Part shown: piece after piece, positions 26,778-35,905 of the stretch
Numbering within the stretch: position 1 is the stretch's first letter
How the letters are laid out: every line of letters starts with the position of its first letter
DNA from: Bin87 sp965219925
Lineage (GTDB): Bacteria; Chloroflexota; Dehalococcoidia; Lucifugimonadales; UBA3495
Reading direction: 5' to 3'
DNA length: 64,000 nucleotides
Assembly: GCA_965219925.1 (NCBI GenBank)
Contig: OZ244795.1
Location: 4,277,847 to 4,341,846 of the forward strand
Translations under genes and position numbers: made by a program
Notes under the pieces: model-generated
What the model was told of the DNA's origin: nothing
The model's database searches: none
The model's input: the letters and a program-made list of their open reading frames with translations, nothing else

Positions 26778-27208
26778 CATCGTGGAGCGGCCACGTCTTG
26801 CTTCAACTCTTGCGATGCGGTGCTCCCTCAATCTTCTCAAAACGGAAGATTCCGATATACTGGCGGGGCTTTTTAGTCGGTTTAGTAGAGGAAGAAAATA
26901 GGGCCGCGCGGGGGGGAATTGGAAAGTACTCTCCGCACTTCCAGAGCCTTGAAAGCGCCGACCCACCCCCATCGACTCCCTTGAGAACCCCGGCTAAAGG
27001 CAAACCTCCCACCGAAAAGTTCGCAATTCGGTACGTGCAGGCCCACCTAAGAAGACTCGAACCGGCCATTAGTATTACCACGACGGCTTGACGTGCTGCT
27101 TTGGGAAATCTTCGTAACGAAAGGATTGTTCTGACAGTTAGCCGACGTATATTTGCGAAGGGAATGGGCCAGTGGCAGGTGTCGCGTCCTAAATGCGTCG
27201 TTTCAATA
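26778..27208. other. Island right border, non-coding
   Basis: No convincing gene. It contains the right 28-bp direct repeat (27008-27035) and, near 27069, TATTACCACGACGGCTT, which resembles the IS701 terminal repeat found at 60835 and may be a relic of that element. Confidence 0.5.
27008..27035 (+). repeat. Right 28-bp direct repeat bounding defence island
   Basis: Matches 16838-16865 at 25 of 28 positions, same direction, 10.2 kb apart. Both copies also read PPTEKF in a short open frame, so they may derive from a target gene end. Confidence 0.6.
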
Positions 27209-27361
27209 CTAAACTAAAGCCAAGGTGGGATGTACATTTAAGTGGCGATGATGATCAGCTGGGTTAAGCCCGTGAATCCTTCTCATCCGTACTTGGGGAA
27301 CGACCCGGCTCCATCGTTTGACCCCCCACCATCTGCGCATTTCACCTTGGCTTTAGTTTAG
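27209..27361 (+). mobile_element. IS630-derived MITE, copy 1 (153 bp)
   Basis: A non-coding element with terminal repeats CTAAACTAAAGCCAAGGTG and its complement, nearly identical to two other copies (60683 and 62316). Both ends match the IS630 element at 62594 over about 30 bases. TA precedes the left end. Confidence 0.9.
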
Positions 27362-27398
27362 GAATGGCAGACTTTGAACGGAAGTCTGCCATGGACGT

Positions 27399-27653
27399 TC
27401 ACGGAACCTCGCTGACGTCCCCCAAAGTGCCGGCGCCAGCACCAAGTAAGTTGAGCGTTACGGTGGGGCGGCTGTGGTTGGCTGACCCTTTGACGCCGGT
27501 TCCTGTAGCCGCCGCTTGCAATTCCGCTTTCGTGATCCCCTCTGCGAGCCATCGGGCCGCGGTCCTGGAAGAACCAAGCCATGAAGCGTGAGATAGCTGG
27601 CCGTCGTCGTCCTCCGCCTTACTGATACCCATCTTGGTTCGCCAAAGGGTCAT
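27399..27653 (-). CDS. Doubtful small ORF, repeated family
   Basis: An 84-codon frame starting MTLWRTKMGISKAEDDDGQL. Its first part is echoed near 36545-36600 (SINKAEDAG) and 30000-30040 (DDDGQL), which suggests relics of one small gene family or a repeated element. There is no clear ribosome-binding site and the function is unknown. Confidence 0.35.
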   Translation of the reverse strand: MTLWRTKMGISKAEDDDGQLSHASWLGSSRTAARWLAEGITKAELQAAATGTGVKGSANHSRPTVTLNLLGAGAGTLGDVSEVP

Positions 27654-27778
27654 TACGTGAACCCGCACGCGCGGGCGCATATAGAAATCCTGTACGAGTT
27701 ATCCCTGCACGAACGGCTGCGCTGGATGGACAGCAACGGCAAGCCACACAACTTCGACGGTCTGCTGGACGCCCGGCT

Positions 27779-28231
27779 GGACGCTACTGTCGACTCAGCA
27801 AGGAGATCCACGAATTGGAGTCCGAGTTAGAACGGCTCACCCGGACGGCAGCGCCAGCCTTGATCAACGTCTTCGGCGTAGGACCCGACACCACGGCGGC
27901 CCTCCTGATCACTGCGGGGAGTAACCCGGAATGTCTCCACTCCGAGGCCGCCTTCGCCGCGCTATGCGGCGTGAACGCGATACCTGCTTCCTCCGGCAAG
28001 ACCAACCGACATCGGCTGAACCGCGGTGGCGACCGTCAGGCCAATTCGGCTCTCTACCACATCGTTGTGGTCCGGCTGCGTCATGATTGCCGGACCAAGG
28101 CATACATGCTCCGTCGCACCAGCGCGGGAATAAGCAAGACCGAAGTCATCCGTTGCCTCAAACGCTATGTTGCTCGCGAAGTCTTTGTCGCGCTGAGGCG
28201 CTCAGCAGCAGCGGCCGGTATCCAGCCTTGA
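27779..28231 (+). pseudogene. IS110-family transposase, C-terminal fragment
   Basis: The C-terminal domain of an IS110/IS116/IS902 transposase: VFGVGPDTTAALLITAGSNP, SEAAFAALCGVNAIPASSGK, HRLNRGGDRQANSALYHIVV and a C-terminal helix. The N-terminal DEDD catalytic half is gone and no start codon fits. A relic, distinct from the intact IS110 at 40.7 kb. Confidence 0.8.
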
Positions 28232-28234
28232 CAT

Positions 28235-28987
28235 CTATAGGAGCATCATTTTTGCTGAACACTCAAGCGGACATTTCCCCTGAACGTCGACAGCCGCCAG
28301 CCGACGATCGACCCGCCCACGTGGAACGGCCTGCGTTGCATCGAAGGTGTACCAACGGCCACCTACGTACGCCTCGAACCAAGCGTGAAAATCCATCGGC
28401 TCGAGTTCGTGCAGATAGCCCACAACGATACGCGCTGGGATACAGAGACTGCGGGATAACGCGATGCCCAAATGAGTGAGCTCGCGGCATACGCCCTCGC
28501 GCTGCTGGTTGACCTCGACTGCCGACATCTGAAAATTGCTGGAATCCGGATTGAAGCGCACGGAGGTGCGGATCCACCCGACAATTCTAGCCACTTGATC
28601 GTAGCCGGGCTCGACGCCGTCGACGAGTTCCCTACCGAGGTCTATAAACCGGTCGGACTCGCAATAACGGCTGGGAAGAAGATAGGCTAGAACCTCGTCC
28701 GGTAGATTATGCACCTCGTCAAATGGGGCGCCAGGCGACACGTCAACGCCGTCTGCGGTTGAAACGTCCGCAGATCTACGGATAGAAAACTCACCTGGGG
28801 GCGCTATCAATCGCTCGCACAGGTTACCGTAACTGTCCGCATACTCTGTGATCGGTACGCTTGGCGTCGACGTGCAGTCTTCATGCGCCACCCACTGTTG
28901 TGCTCCGCTTCGAGGGCGGAGCATCAGGATAAAAGGCGTAGGGACGCTCACATCAAAGGTAATATCACAACTTGTACGAAGCCACAT
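28235..28987 (-). CDS. Transglutaminase-like cysteine-protease-fold protein
   Basis: A 250-residue transglutaminase-core protein. The triad is visible: Cys167 in REGVCRELTHLGIALSRSL, His201 in EPMDFHAWFEAY and Asp216 in WYTFDATQAV. The N-terminal 100 residues form a beta domain usual in bacterial homologues. It has no signal peptide. ATG 28987 is preferred (AAGGGA upstream). The last ~15 codons, from about VDVQGKCP, are encoded by the end of an ISNCY-type insertion sequence, so the original C-terminus has been cut. Likely a peptidase or crosslinker; substrate unknown. Confidence 0.8.
   Translation of the reverse strand: MWLRTSCDITFDVSVPTPFILMLRPRSGAQQWVAHEDCTSTPSVPITEYADSYGNLCERLIAPPGEFSIRRSADVSTADGVDVSPGAPFDEVHNLPDEVLAYLLPSRYCESDRFIDLGRELVDGVEPGYDQVARIVGWIRTSVRFNPDSSNFQMSAVEVNQQREGVCRELTHLGIALSRSLCIPARIVVGYLHELEPMDFHAWFEAYVGGRWYTFDATQAVPRGRVDRRLAAVDVQGKCPLECSAKMMLL
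28240..28290 (+). mobile_element. Solo end of an ISNCY-like element
   Basis: The sequence GCGGACATTTCCCCTGAACG followed by TCGACA matches the terminal repeats of the ISNCY-like element at 52105-53746. Only one end is present, and it supplies the stop codon of the transglutaminase-like gene. Confidence 0.65.
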
Positions 28988-29099
28988 TTCGATTCCCTTA
29001 CTTGTCAAAACCACGTTATCAACTGGCTATGGTCCGGTGTTACAGGGCGCCTAGTCAAGGGCGTCGGCAAAACGTACCACTGGGCTGTTGATGTTCGCC

Positions 29100-29435
29100 G
29101 CAAGCCGACGATCGAGCCGCCCACGTGGCCCACTTTACCGCCGCCGTTTACACCGGCTTTCACGCGGCGGAAGAACGTTTGCAGAGCCAGATCCACACGC
29201 TTGAGGGTGACCACGGCCAGACTGCGGTGTTCGCCAGCCCATACCTGATCGTCCTGGCGCACCAGCGTGAGCTCACGGCACTGGCTGGGGAAGGTGGTCA
29301 ACCGTCGCGCCATGCGTTGCGCCGTTCCTGGACGGCGCCGTTGTAAAGCCGGCAATGATATGCAAGCCGGCGGTGGTCGTCGCGGGTGAGCTGGACGCGA
29401 AACTGGTACGTGCGCGCAGCGTTATACTGCTTCAT
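29100..29435 (-). pseudogene. IS200/IS605 TnpB N-terminal remnant
   Basis: The first frame from ATG 29435 reads KQYNAARTYQFRVQLTRDDH and YHCRLYNGAVQERRNAWRDG, then stops. A second frame continues with RELTLVRQDDQVWAGEHRSL and LQTFFRRVKAG, the typical start of a TnpB (RuvC-type, RNA-guided nuclease) protein. The RuvC and zinc-finger parts are absent and the frame is broken once, so it is not functional. Confidence 0.75.
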
Positions 29436-29628
29436 GCAGCTTCGACCTCCCCGTAGGTTGTTGCTGAAGTCGCCAGGGCTCCACCCCTGGCGGCGCTATC
29501 ATCTCAGGTGAACGCCCTGCGGTCAACGGCGGATCAGTTGGCAGGGAGCGTAATAACGCCTCGGCCGGCTCCGATCTTCGGTATGTACGCCGGTCGGCAG
29601 AGCGTTAACACGGCCAAAGGAGCGAGTC

Positions 29629-29937
29629 ATGGATTCGCAGCAGTTTGGCGATTCCTACGACTTCGTCAAAAGAGACCTAATCCACTGGTTGGCGTCCGCT
29701 GAAGAGTGGGCTACTCATCCGATGTATTCGGTCCGAAACGTGGTTTCGTTGCCAAGCACGCCGAGTTCCTGGGTATTGCTCTCGCTGCGGGAGACACAAC
29801 CCGCAGGAATTTGGCACTCAACCGTCGGCAGTGATTGCCCCCACCACCTTCTCCTCGATCCAAACACCGGATTACGTGCAGGGCATGAGGGCCCCACGGA
29901 TAGCCTGTGGGATCATGTAACAATTGAAGAGATTTGA
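29629..29937 (+). CDS. Hypothetical 102-residue protein
   Basis: A 102-residue acidic protein with a strong ribosome-binding site (AAAGGAG, seven bases before ATG). It starts MDSQQFGDSYDFVKRDLIHW and ends DHVTIEEI. There are no membrane segments and no recognised domain; several Trp and a central SSWVLLSLRE strand suggest a small folded domain. It stands alone among IS relics. Confidence 0.55.
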   Translation: MDSQQFGDSYDFVKRDLIHWLASAEEWATHPMYSVRNVVSLPSTPSSWVLLSLRETQPAGIWHSTVGSDCPHHLLLDPNTGLRAGHEGPTDSLWDHVTIEEI

Positions 29938-29970
29938 TCCTGTTGCCTCATTCAGAAAGGTTACCGACAT

Positions 29971-30144
29971 TCAGTTGCACCAAGTATCCTGAGGGATCCA
30001 GCCACGAAATAGCTGGCCATCGTCGTCAGGAAGTCTCGCCGCCCTAATCTCCCGGCCGCCGATTACGGAAATCATCGCATGTTGTGAGCGGAATTCGTCG
30101 CACCGACCTTGCAGTCGCGCCGCGATTGGGGTGGAATTCGTCAT
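29971..30144 (-). CDS. Possible 57-residue protein
   Basis: A short frame MTNSTPIAARLQGRCDEFRS to DDDGQLFRGWIPQDTWCN, convergent with the 102-residue gene. It has no clear ribosome-binding site. Its tail resembles segments near 27590 and 36460, so it may be a relic of a repeated gene. Confidence 0.35.
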   Translation of the reverse strand: MTNSTPIAARLQGRCDEFRSQHAMISVIGGREIRAARLPDDDGQLFRGWIPQDTWCN

Positions 30145-30154
30145 CTCACGGACC

Positions 30155-30184
30155 CCGGGCCACAGTCGCGGCCCGGCCCTTTTT
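30155..30184 (+). terminator. GC hairpin with T5 tail
   Basis: CCGGGCC and GGCCCGG flank an eight-base loop and are followed by CCC and five T. It would terminate plus-strand transcripts, probably that of the gene ending at 29937. Confidence 0.6.
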
Positions 30185-30370
30185 GAGACCGAAATCCAGG
30201 TACTGAAACGGCTGGGACGGCCACCTCCACCGGCCATTTTGCAAGCCGCCGACCATGCCTCTAGGCGACGGGGACTGTATCATCCCTGGCCAGCCGGCGC
30301 GGCGGCTCGGCCCTTGTCTAACCACGCTCCAGCGGTAGGACAGGCGGTACGGCTACCCGCCCCGGCTGCC

Positions 30371-33300
30371 CTACCGCCAGTCTGGCCGCCCGAGTCGGTC
30401 ATCCAAACCCACCGACAGGGGCCAGGCCTTTTGCACCGCGATGTTCAGCGTGTCGTCCCGGCGCGACACTTCACCCTCCACCACCACCAGAGAGTGCCTC
30501 AGGGCGCCCTTGAGCCGCTCCCACTGGGCGGGCCACACTGCCAGGGGGATCAGGCCGGTTTCGTCCTCCAGGGTCAGAAACACCGCGGCGGCCAGGGGCC
30601 TTTGCCGTCGCACCACCCGGCCGGCCACCCGCACCACGTCGCCATCGGCACAACCCAGCAAACCGTCGCTGGTCAGCACCTCCGGGCCCAGTTGGGGCCG
30701 CACCAGTTCCATCACGTGGCCATTTGGGCAGAGGCCCAGCATGGCGTACTCGTCCAGCATCCGTGCGGACCGCGCCTGCGGGCTCAATCCCGCAGGCGCA
30801 TCCGACACCGCCAGGGGCAATGACAGCTGGCCGCGCCGCACTCCGGCGGCGTAACCGGCGCCCACCTGCCACAAAGCGCTTCGGCGGTCGGTGAAATCGG
30901 CCAGCCCATCCATGGCGCCGGCCCGGGCCAGATTTTCCAAGGCCTCTCGCGATAATCCCGACCGGGCCAGCAGGTCGGCCAAACGGCCAAACGGCCCGGC
31001 TTCCCGGGCCCGCAGCAGGGTTTCGCCCAGACGCCGGTCCACGCCCTTGACGAAGGTCAATCCCAAGCGCAGCGTATCGTCTCCCTCGGCGGTGCAGCGC
31101 AGTTCCGAGAGGTTCACGTCGGGACGGGCGACGCGCAGGCGCAGCCGGCGGGCATCCTGCTTGAGGGTCTCCAGGTCCCAGAAGCCCATGGGCTGCTCGT
31201 TGAACAGCGCCACGTAGAACTCCAGGGGATGATACCGGCGCAGCCAGGCCATCTGGTAGGCGGTGAAGGCGAAGGCGACAGCATGACCCTCGGGAAACAT
31301 ATAGTGGGGGTTGAACTTGCCGAAGATGGCCTCGGCGGCGGCCTCAGGCACGCCCCGCTGGACGGCGCCGGTCAGAAACTGCCGCCGGTAGGATTCCACC
31401 AGGGCTGCGCCGTTGCGGCGCCCGAAAGCCCGGCGCATCCGGTCCGCTACGGCGGGGCTGAAACCGCCCACGTCCATGCCCAGCTGCACCACCTGGTCCT
31501 GGAACATGATCACGCCCAGGGAGCGCTCCAAAGCGCTCCGCTCCAACGGATGGTGGTAATTCCAGGGCATGCCCTCTCGGCGGCGGAGGAACTCGGCCAC
31601 GCCGTCGTTGGCGCCGACGCCGGGCCGGACCGCCGCCACCTCCAAGGCCAGGTCGTAGATGTCCCGGGGCCGCATCCGCACGATGGTCTGCATCTGGGCG
31701 GCGGATTCCACCTGGAACACGCCCACGGTGTCGCCCCGTCCCAGGTCATCGAAGACCCCGGCATCCCGGTAGTCGATGCGGCTCAGGTCCGGCTCGATGC
31801 CGGTGCGGCCGCGCACCAAACGCACCGCCTGCTGCAGCTGGGACAACGCGCCCAACGCCAGCAGGTCGATTTTCAGCACCCCGGCGTCGTCCACGCCGTC
31901 CTTGTCCCACTGGGCCACGTAGCGGCCGTCGATGGCCGACGGCTGCACCGGCATCAGGTCGGTGAGTGGGGTTGACGACACCAGCATTCCGCCGGGATGC
32001 TGGGCCAGCCCTTTGGGAAATCCGGCCAGCTGCTCCGACAGGGCGAACAGGTCCCGCCAGCCCGGTCGGTCGGCTTTGGCCATGGCAACGGGCGACTGCG
32101 GCAGTTCCGACGACGCATCCGTTTCCAACCCCCGGGCCAGCGCGGCCACCTCGTCAACGGGCAGTCCCAGGGCCTTGCCCAGAGCCCGCACGATGCCGCG
32201 GGCCCGGTAAGTGGGGAACATTCCGGCCAGGGCGGCGTGGTCCCACCCCCATTCCGCGATGATGCGGAGGATGAGCCGCTCCCGGATGTCCCGAGGGAAG
32301 TCCAGGTCGATGTCGGGCAGCGCCGCGGTCTCGGCCGACAGGAAGCGGTCCAGGGTCAGACCGTAAGCCAGCGGGTCCACGTGGGACAGGCCGATGAGGT
32401 AGCCCACCAGCATGGAGACGGACGAGCCGCGCCCTCTTCCCGGCGGCAGCCACTCCAAAGGCGTTTCCAGGTGCCCCCAGCCCAGTTCCAGCATACCCTC
32501 CCGGGCCAGCTCGACGATGCGGTGATAGACCAGAAAGAACCCGGCCAGGCCGTGCTTGCCAATCAGGGCGAATTCCTCATCCAGCCGTTCCCGCACCCGT
32601 TGGTCGATGCGCCCGTAACGCCGGGCCGCCGACTCCTCGCAGAGCCGCCGGAGCCAGGACTGGGCATCATGGCCCGGCGGCACGGGCACGTCCGGAAAAC
32701 TATAACGGCTCGCCACGTAGTTGGGCAGCCTGAAATCGGAACAGCGCTCGGCGATGGCCCGGGTGTTGCGCCGGGCGTCGGGATGGGAACGGAACAGGCG
32801 CCCCATGGCCGCCGGGGACTTCAGCCGGTACTGGCCGTTGACCTTCAGCCGCTCCCGCACCTCCGACAGCGAGCCGTTGAGCCGGATGGCGGTGAGAGCG
32901 TCGTGGAGGCGGGAACGGTCCCGCCGGTGATACCAGACTTCGTTGGTGGCCACGATGCCGACGCCGCAACGCGGGGCCAGTTCAGGCAGCCGCCTGTTCC
33001 GCGCGGTGTCGCCGTAGGCCAGGTGCTGCTGCAGCTCCAGGAAGACATTGTCGGCGCGGAAGAGGTCGCGGTAATGCTTCACCAGAGCTTCGGCGTTAGC
33101 CCAGCCGCCAGCTTCCAGCAGACTAGCCAGGACGCCACCGGGGGCGCCCAACAGAACAATCAGCCCGGCGGCGTGGGATTCCAGGAAGCGGGCGTCCAGA
33201 ACCGGCTCGGTGCGGCCGCCGGTCAGGTGGGCCAGGGAAACCAGACGACATAGGTTGGCGTAGCCCTCGCCGGTCTCGGCGATGAGGGCAACGGCGCCGT

Positions 33301-33535
33301 CGCCCTCCGGCTCCCGCACCGTCAGGTCGGCTCCGATGATGGGGTGGACGCCGGCGTCCAGGCACTGCTGGCTGAACTCCAGCGCGCCGCACAGGTTGGA
33401 TACGTCGGTCAGCCCCAGGGCCGGGTAATCCAGTTCCGCGGCCCGCTGCACCAGCTCGGCAACGGAGGAAGCTCCGGCGCCGAAGGAATACCAGGAGTGG
33501 GCCCGCAGCTCCACGTAGTCGGTGTTGGCGGCCAT
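30371..33535 (-). CDS. dnaE2: Error-prone DNA polymerase III alpha subunit
   Basis: A 1054-residue DnaE2 polymerase, used for damage-induced translesion synthesis. The N-terminal PHP domain begins VELRAHSWYSFGAGASSVAE; the palm has PPGRGRGSSVSMLVGYLIGL (~366) and the catalytic PDIDLDFP (~407); the fingers/beta-binding region contains VIMFQDQVVQLGMDVGGFS; the C-terminus has an OB-fold (VAGRVVRRQRPLAAAVFLTLED). Its length matches DnaE2, shorter than replicative DnaE. ATG 33535 lies one base after the imuB stop, so the two are one operon. Confidence 0.95.
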   Translation of the reverse strand: MAANTDYVELRAHSWYSFGAGASSVAELVQRAAELDYPALGLTDVSNLCGALEFSQQCLDAGVHPIIGADLTVREPEGDGAVALIAETGEGYANLCRLVSLAHLTGGRTEPVLDARFLESHAAGLIVLLGAPGGVLASLLEAGGWANAEALVKHYRDLFRADNVFLELQQHLAYGDTARNRRLPELAPRCGVGIVATNEVWYHRRDRSRLHDALTAIRLNGSLSEVRERLKVNGQYRLKSPAAMGRLFRSHPDARRNTRAIAERCSDFRLPNYVASRYSFPDVPVPPGHDAQSWLRRLCEESAARRYGRIDQRVRERLDEEFALIGKHGLAGFFLVYHRIVELAREGMLELGWGHLETPLEWLPPGRGRGSSVSMLVGYLIGLSHVDPLAYGLTLDRFLSAETAALPDIDLDFPRDIRERLILRIIAEWGWDHAALAGMFPTYRARGIVRALGKALGLPVDEVAALARGLETDASSELPQSPVAMAKADRPGWRDLFALSEQLAGFPKGLAQHPGGMLVSSTPLTDLMPVQPSAIDGRYVAQWDKDGVDDAGVLKIDLLALGALSQLQQAVRLVRGRTGIEPDLSRIDYRDAGVFDDLGRGDTVGVFQVESAAQMQTIVRMRPRDIYDLALEVAAVRPGVGANDGVAEFLRRREGMPWNYHHPLERSALERSLGVIMFQDQVVQLGMDVGGFSPAVADRMRRAFGRRNGAALVESYRRQFLTGAVQRGVPEAAAEAIFGKFNPHYMFPEGHAVAFAFTAYQMAWLRRYHPLEFYVALFNEQPMGFWDLETLKQDARRLRLRVARPDVNLSELRCTAEGDDTLRLGLTFVKGVDRRLGETLLRAREAGPFGRLADLLARSGLSREALENLARAGAMDGLADFTDRRSALWQVGAGYAAGVRRGQLSLPLAVSDAPAGLSPQARSARMLDEYAMLGLCPNGHVMELVRPQLGPEVLTSDGLLGCADGDVVRVAGRVVRRQRPLAAAVFLTLEDETGLIPLAVWPAQWERLKGALRHSLVVVEGEVSRRDDTLNIAVQKAWPLSVGLDDRLGRPDWR

Positions 33536-33536
33536 A

Positions 33537-34964
33537 TCAGTAGCCCTGTCGGAACCAGTGGCCGGTGACCAGGTCGCGGTACACCGTGATCAGCCCGCCG
33601 TCGGCCAGGGCGAGGCGCCAGTAGCGACGGCGCACCGGCTGCGGCGCCCACCACTCGGTATCCACCTCCCACAGGTCAACCACCCGGGCGACGCCCCGCC
33701 AGTCAACCCGGCCGGCGTTCACGCGCCGGGGCGTTTCGCCGCGGCACTGCACCTGCACCGGCGACGGGCCGGCCAGGGGCGCCAGGGAGGACGCGAAAGC
33801 CCAGCGGCGTTCGGGGAGCGCCGACCGGGGAACCAGTTCCACCAGGCGATCCATGCCGGCAACGTCCGGCGGCATCCGGCGTGGCGGCTGCGTCCACAAC
33901 CCGGACTGGCGGCCGGTTTCCGCCGAGAGCTCGAAAACCGTGAGGGTCAGGTCCAGCAATGCCCCGTCGGGCCAGCGCCCGAAACCCAGCGCGTCCCGGG
34001 CGCCCAGACCGGCCAGCAGCGCCTTGGCCAGGGCCTCGGCGGATGCGGCCGGCAGGCGCAGCGGACGATCGAACTGCCACGCACCGCCGGAGAGCAGTTG
34101 TCCTTCCAGCGACGCCCGACCAACGTGGCGGGCCCGCAGCGAGCCCGAACGCCACAGCCGCTCGGCCAATGCGCGCAGTCCGGCCTCGACGCCGGAGGTG
34201 GTGTCCACCGGAAAGGGAAACTCCAGCCACTGGGACAGTCGCTCCGGCAGCGCCGCTGGGATGACCGGCGCCGGGTCAATGCCGTTGGCCAGCCGCCAGG
34301 CGCGCGCTCCGTCCACTCCCAGGAACTCGGACAGCGCCTCCGGGGGCAGCGCCGCCACGTCGCCCAGCGTGCGGATGCCGAAGCCCGCCAGCCGGGCCAC
34401 CACATCCCGGTCCAGGGGCAGCCACGACACCGGCAGCGGCGCCAGCCAACCGGATGCGTCAACGGGAGCCGGCAGCCAGGCGCCGGCCTTCGCGCGAGCG
34501 GCCGCGCAGTAGGCGGGAAACTTGCCGGCTCCGATACCCAGCCGAGGGCGCAGCCACTCTTCGCCAGCAGACGACAGGACCGCCTCGGCCAGCCGCGTCA
34601 GGCCTCCGTACATATCCGCCATGCCCGTCAAATCCAGGTAGAACACGCCCAGGCCGGCCGGCTCCACCCGGTCGGCCACCCGGCACAGCGCCGCCAGCAG
34701 ATGGTCGTTGACTTGGGACAGGTAGCTGGAGTCGGCCGGCAGCATCATGGCGTCGGAACAATGGGACCGGGCTTCCGAATCGGACTGTCCGGCCGCAACA
34801 CCCGCGGCCTCGCGGGAGGCGTCCAGCACCGACGGGCGACCCCGGCCGACGGTGGTGACAACCAGCGCCTGGCCAGCCAGTTCCGGCCGGCGCCAAAGCT
34901 CGGCCTTCACCGGCAGATGGGTAACCAGCAAGCAGCCCGTCAGCCGGGCGTCCGTCATACTCAT
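33537..34964 (-). CDS. imuB: ImuB-like Y-family polymerase homologue
   Basis: A 475-residue Y-family relative that in known mutasomes bridges DnaE2 to the sliding clamp and is usually not itself a polymerase. The N-terminus reads GCLLVTHLPVKAELW, without the acidic DxD of active Y polymerases. A palm/finger region (FYLDLTGMADMYGG) and helix-hairpin-helix (GFGIRTLGDVAALPPEAL) follow, then a family-specific C-terminal region. Start ATG 34964 (or 34958) is preferred over an in-frame upstream start because an SOS-type box lies at 34984-34995. No imuA-like gene is seen nearby. Confidence 0.88.
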   Translation of the reverse strand: MSMTDARLTGCLLVTHLPVKAELWRRPELAGQALVVTTVGRGRPSVLDASREAAGVAAGQSDSEARSHCSDAMMLPADSSYLSQVNDHLLAALCRVADRVEPAGLGVFYLDLTGMADMYGGLTRLAEAVLSSAGEEWLRPRLGIGAGKFPAYCAAARAKAGAWLPAPVDASGWLAPLPVSWLPLDRDVVARLAGFGIRTLGDVAALPPEALSEFLGVDGARAWRLANGIDPAPVIPAALPERLSQWLEFPFPVDTTSGVEAGLRALAERLWRSGSLRARHVGRASLEGQLLSGGAWQFDRPLRLPAASAEALAKALLAGLGARDALGFGRWPDGALLDLTLTVFELSAETGRQSGLWTQPPRRMPPDVAGMDRLVELVPRSALPERRWAFASSLAPLAGPSPVQVQCRGETPRRVNAGRVDWRGVARVVDLWEVDTEWWAPQPVRRRYWRLALADGGLITVYRDLVTGHWFRQGY

Positions 34965-34983
34965 CACGGCGGCAATGCTATCC

Positions 34984-34995
34984 GAACACCAGTTC
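34984..34995. promoter_or_regulatory. LexA-type SOS box upstream of imuB
   Basis: GAACACCAGTTC, a perfect GAAC-N4-GTTC palindrome (CGAAC...GTTCG with flanks), 20 bases before the preferred imuB start. This is the Gram-positive/actinobacterial LexA site form and fits damage induction of imuB-dnaE2. Confidence 0.65.
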
Positions 34996-35224
34996 GTTAC
35001 GCAATCACCCGCCGTCACCAGAACCGCCGCCAGGGCCGGCGTCCAGGCTGGTGTCTGTTCACTCCCGGCCCACCGGCAGCGTCAATATCGGCCAATGTCG
35101 GCAACCCCGCCTGTGATACCATACCGCCGCCGCGGCCCATCTCGGTTTCGGCGTCGGACTCATCGTTCATTTGACCGTCGTCAACCCACTGCACAACCTG
35201 CCAGTTCCCCGGAGCCGCCTCGCC

Positions 35225-35905
35225 ATGTGCGGAAGAATCAGCCTGTTCGCCGAGCTGGGCGACCTGGCCTCCCAGTTCCGGTTCGTTCCAGGACCAACCA
35301 GCGCAGCCTACCGGCCCTGCTGGAACATTGCGCCCACGGCCCCGGTTCTGGCTATAACCACCGCGGGGGCCCAACGCCACGCCAGCCTCATGGCCTGGGG
35401 CTTCTCGTTCAACCGCCCGCCGGGAAGAGGCGCGTCCTCCCGAACCCTGTTCAACGCCCGCGGCGAAACGCTGACGGAGCGCCCCGCGTTCCGCGCCGCT
35501 TTCGCCCGGCGCCGTTGCCTGATACCCGCCAACGGTTTCTACGAATGGCGGCCCAACGGCAGCGGCGGCAAAACCCCGCTGTGGATCCACCGGGCCGACG
35601 AACGTCCCTTCGCCCTGGCGGGCATCTACAACGCCACTCCAACGGTGGCCGCCTCCGTCATCACCTGCGCGCCCAACACGCTGTTGGCCCCTATCCACAA
35701 CCGGATGCCGGTGCTGTTGGTCGATGACCAGTATGACGACTGGCTGGGCCCCGATACCGATGTGGAAATCCTCCAGGCCCTGCTGACCCCGCGGGAATGG
35801 CCGGATCTGATCGCGCGGCCCGTATCCGGCGCAGTCAACCGGGCCAGCGCCGACGGCCCCGAACTCATCGCTCCGGTCGTGAACACTACGGCCTTGCTGC
35901 TGTGA
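35225..35905 (+). CDS. SRAP (YedK/HMCES) abasic-site shielding protein
   Basis: A 226-residue SOS-response-associated peptidase-domain protein, which covalently captures abasic sites in single-stranded DNA. The start is set at MCGR because Cys2 becomes the N-terminal catalytic residue after Met removal. Other active-site elements are visible: NARGET (Asn77), GFYEW (Glu107) and PIHNRMP (His158). It is divergent from imuB-dnaE2, so it is likely part of the same damage-response module. Confidence 0.92.
   Translation: MCGRISLFAELGDLASQFRFVPGPTSAAYRPCWNIAPTAPVLAITTAGAQRHASLMAWGFSFNRPPGRGASSRTLFNARGETLTERPAFRAAFARRRCLIPANGFYEWRPNGSGGKTPLWIHRADERPFALAGIYNATPTVAASVITCAPNTLLAPIHNRMPVLLVDDQYDDWLGPDTDVEILQALLTPREWPDLIARPVSGAVNRASADGPELIAPVVNTTALLL

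Noticed and set aside
35019..35224. Second SOS box for the SRAP gene
   Set aside because: No GAAC-N4-GTTC or close variant was found in the region just before its start; the imuB box may serve both.
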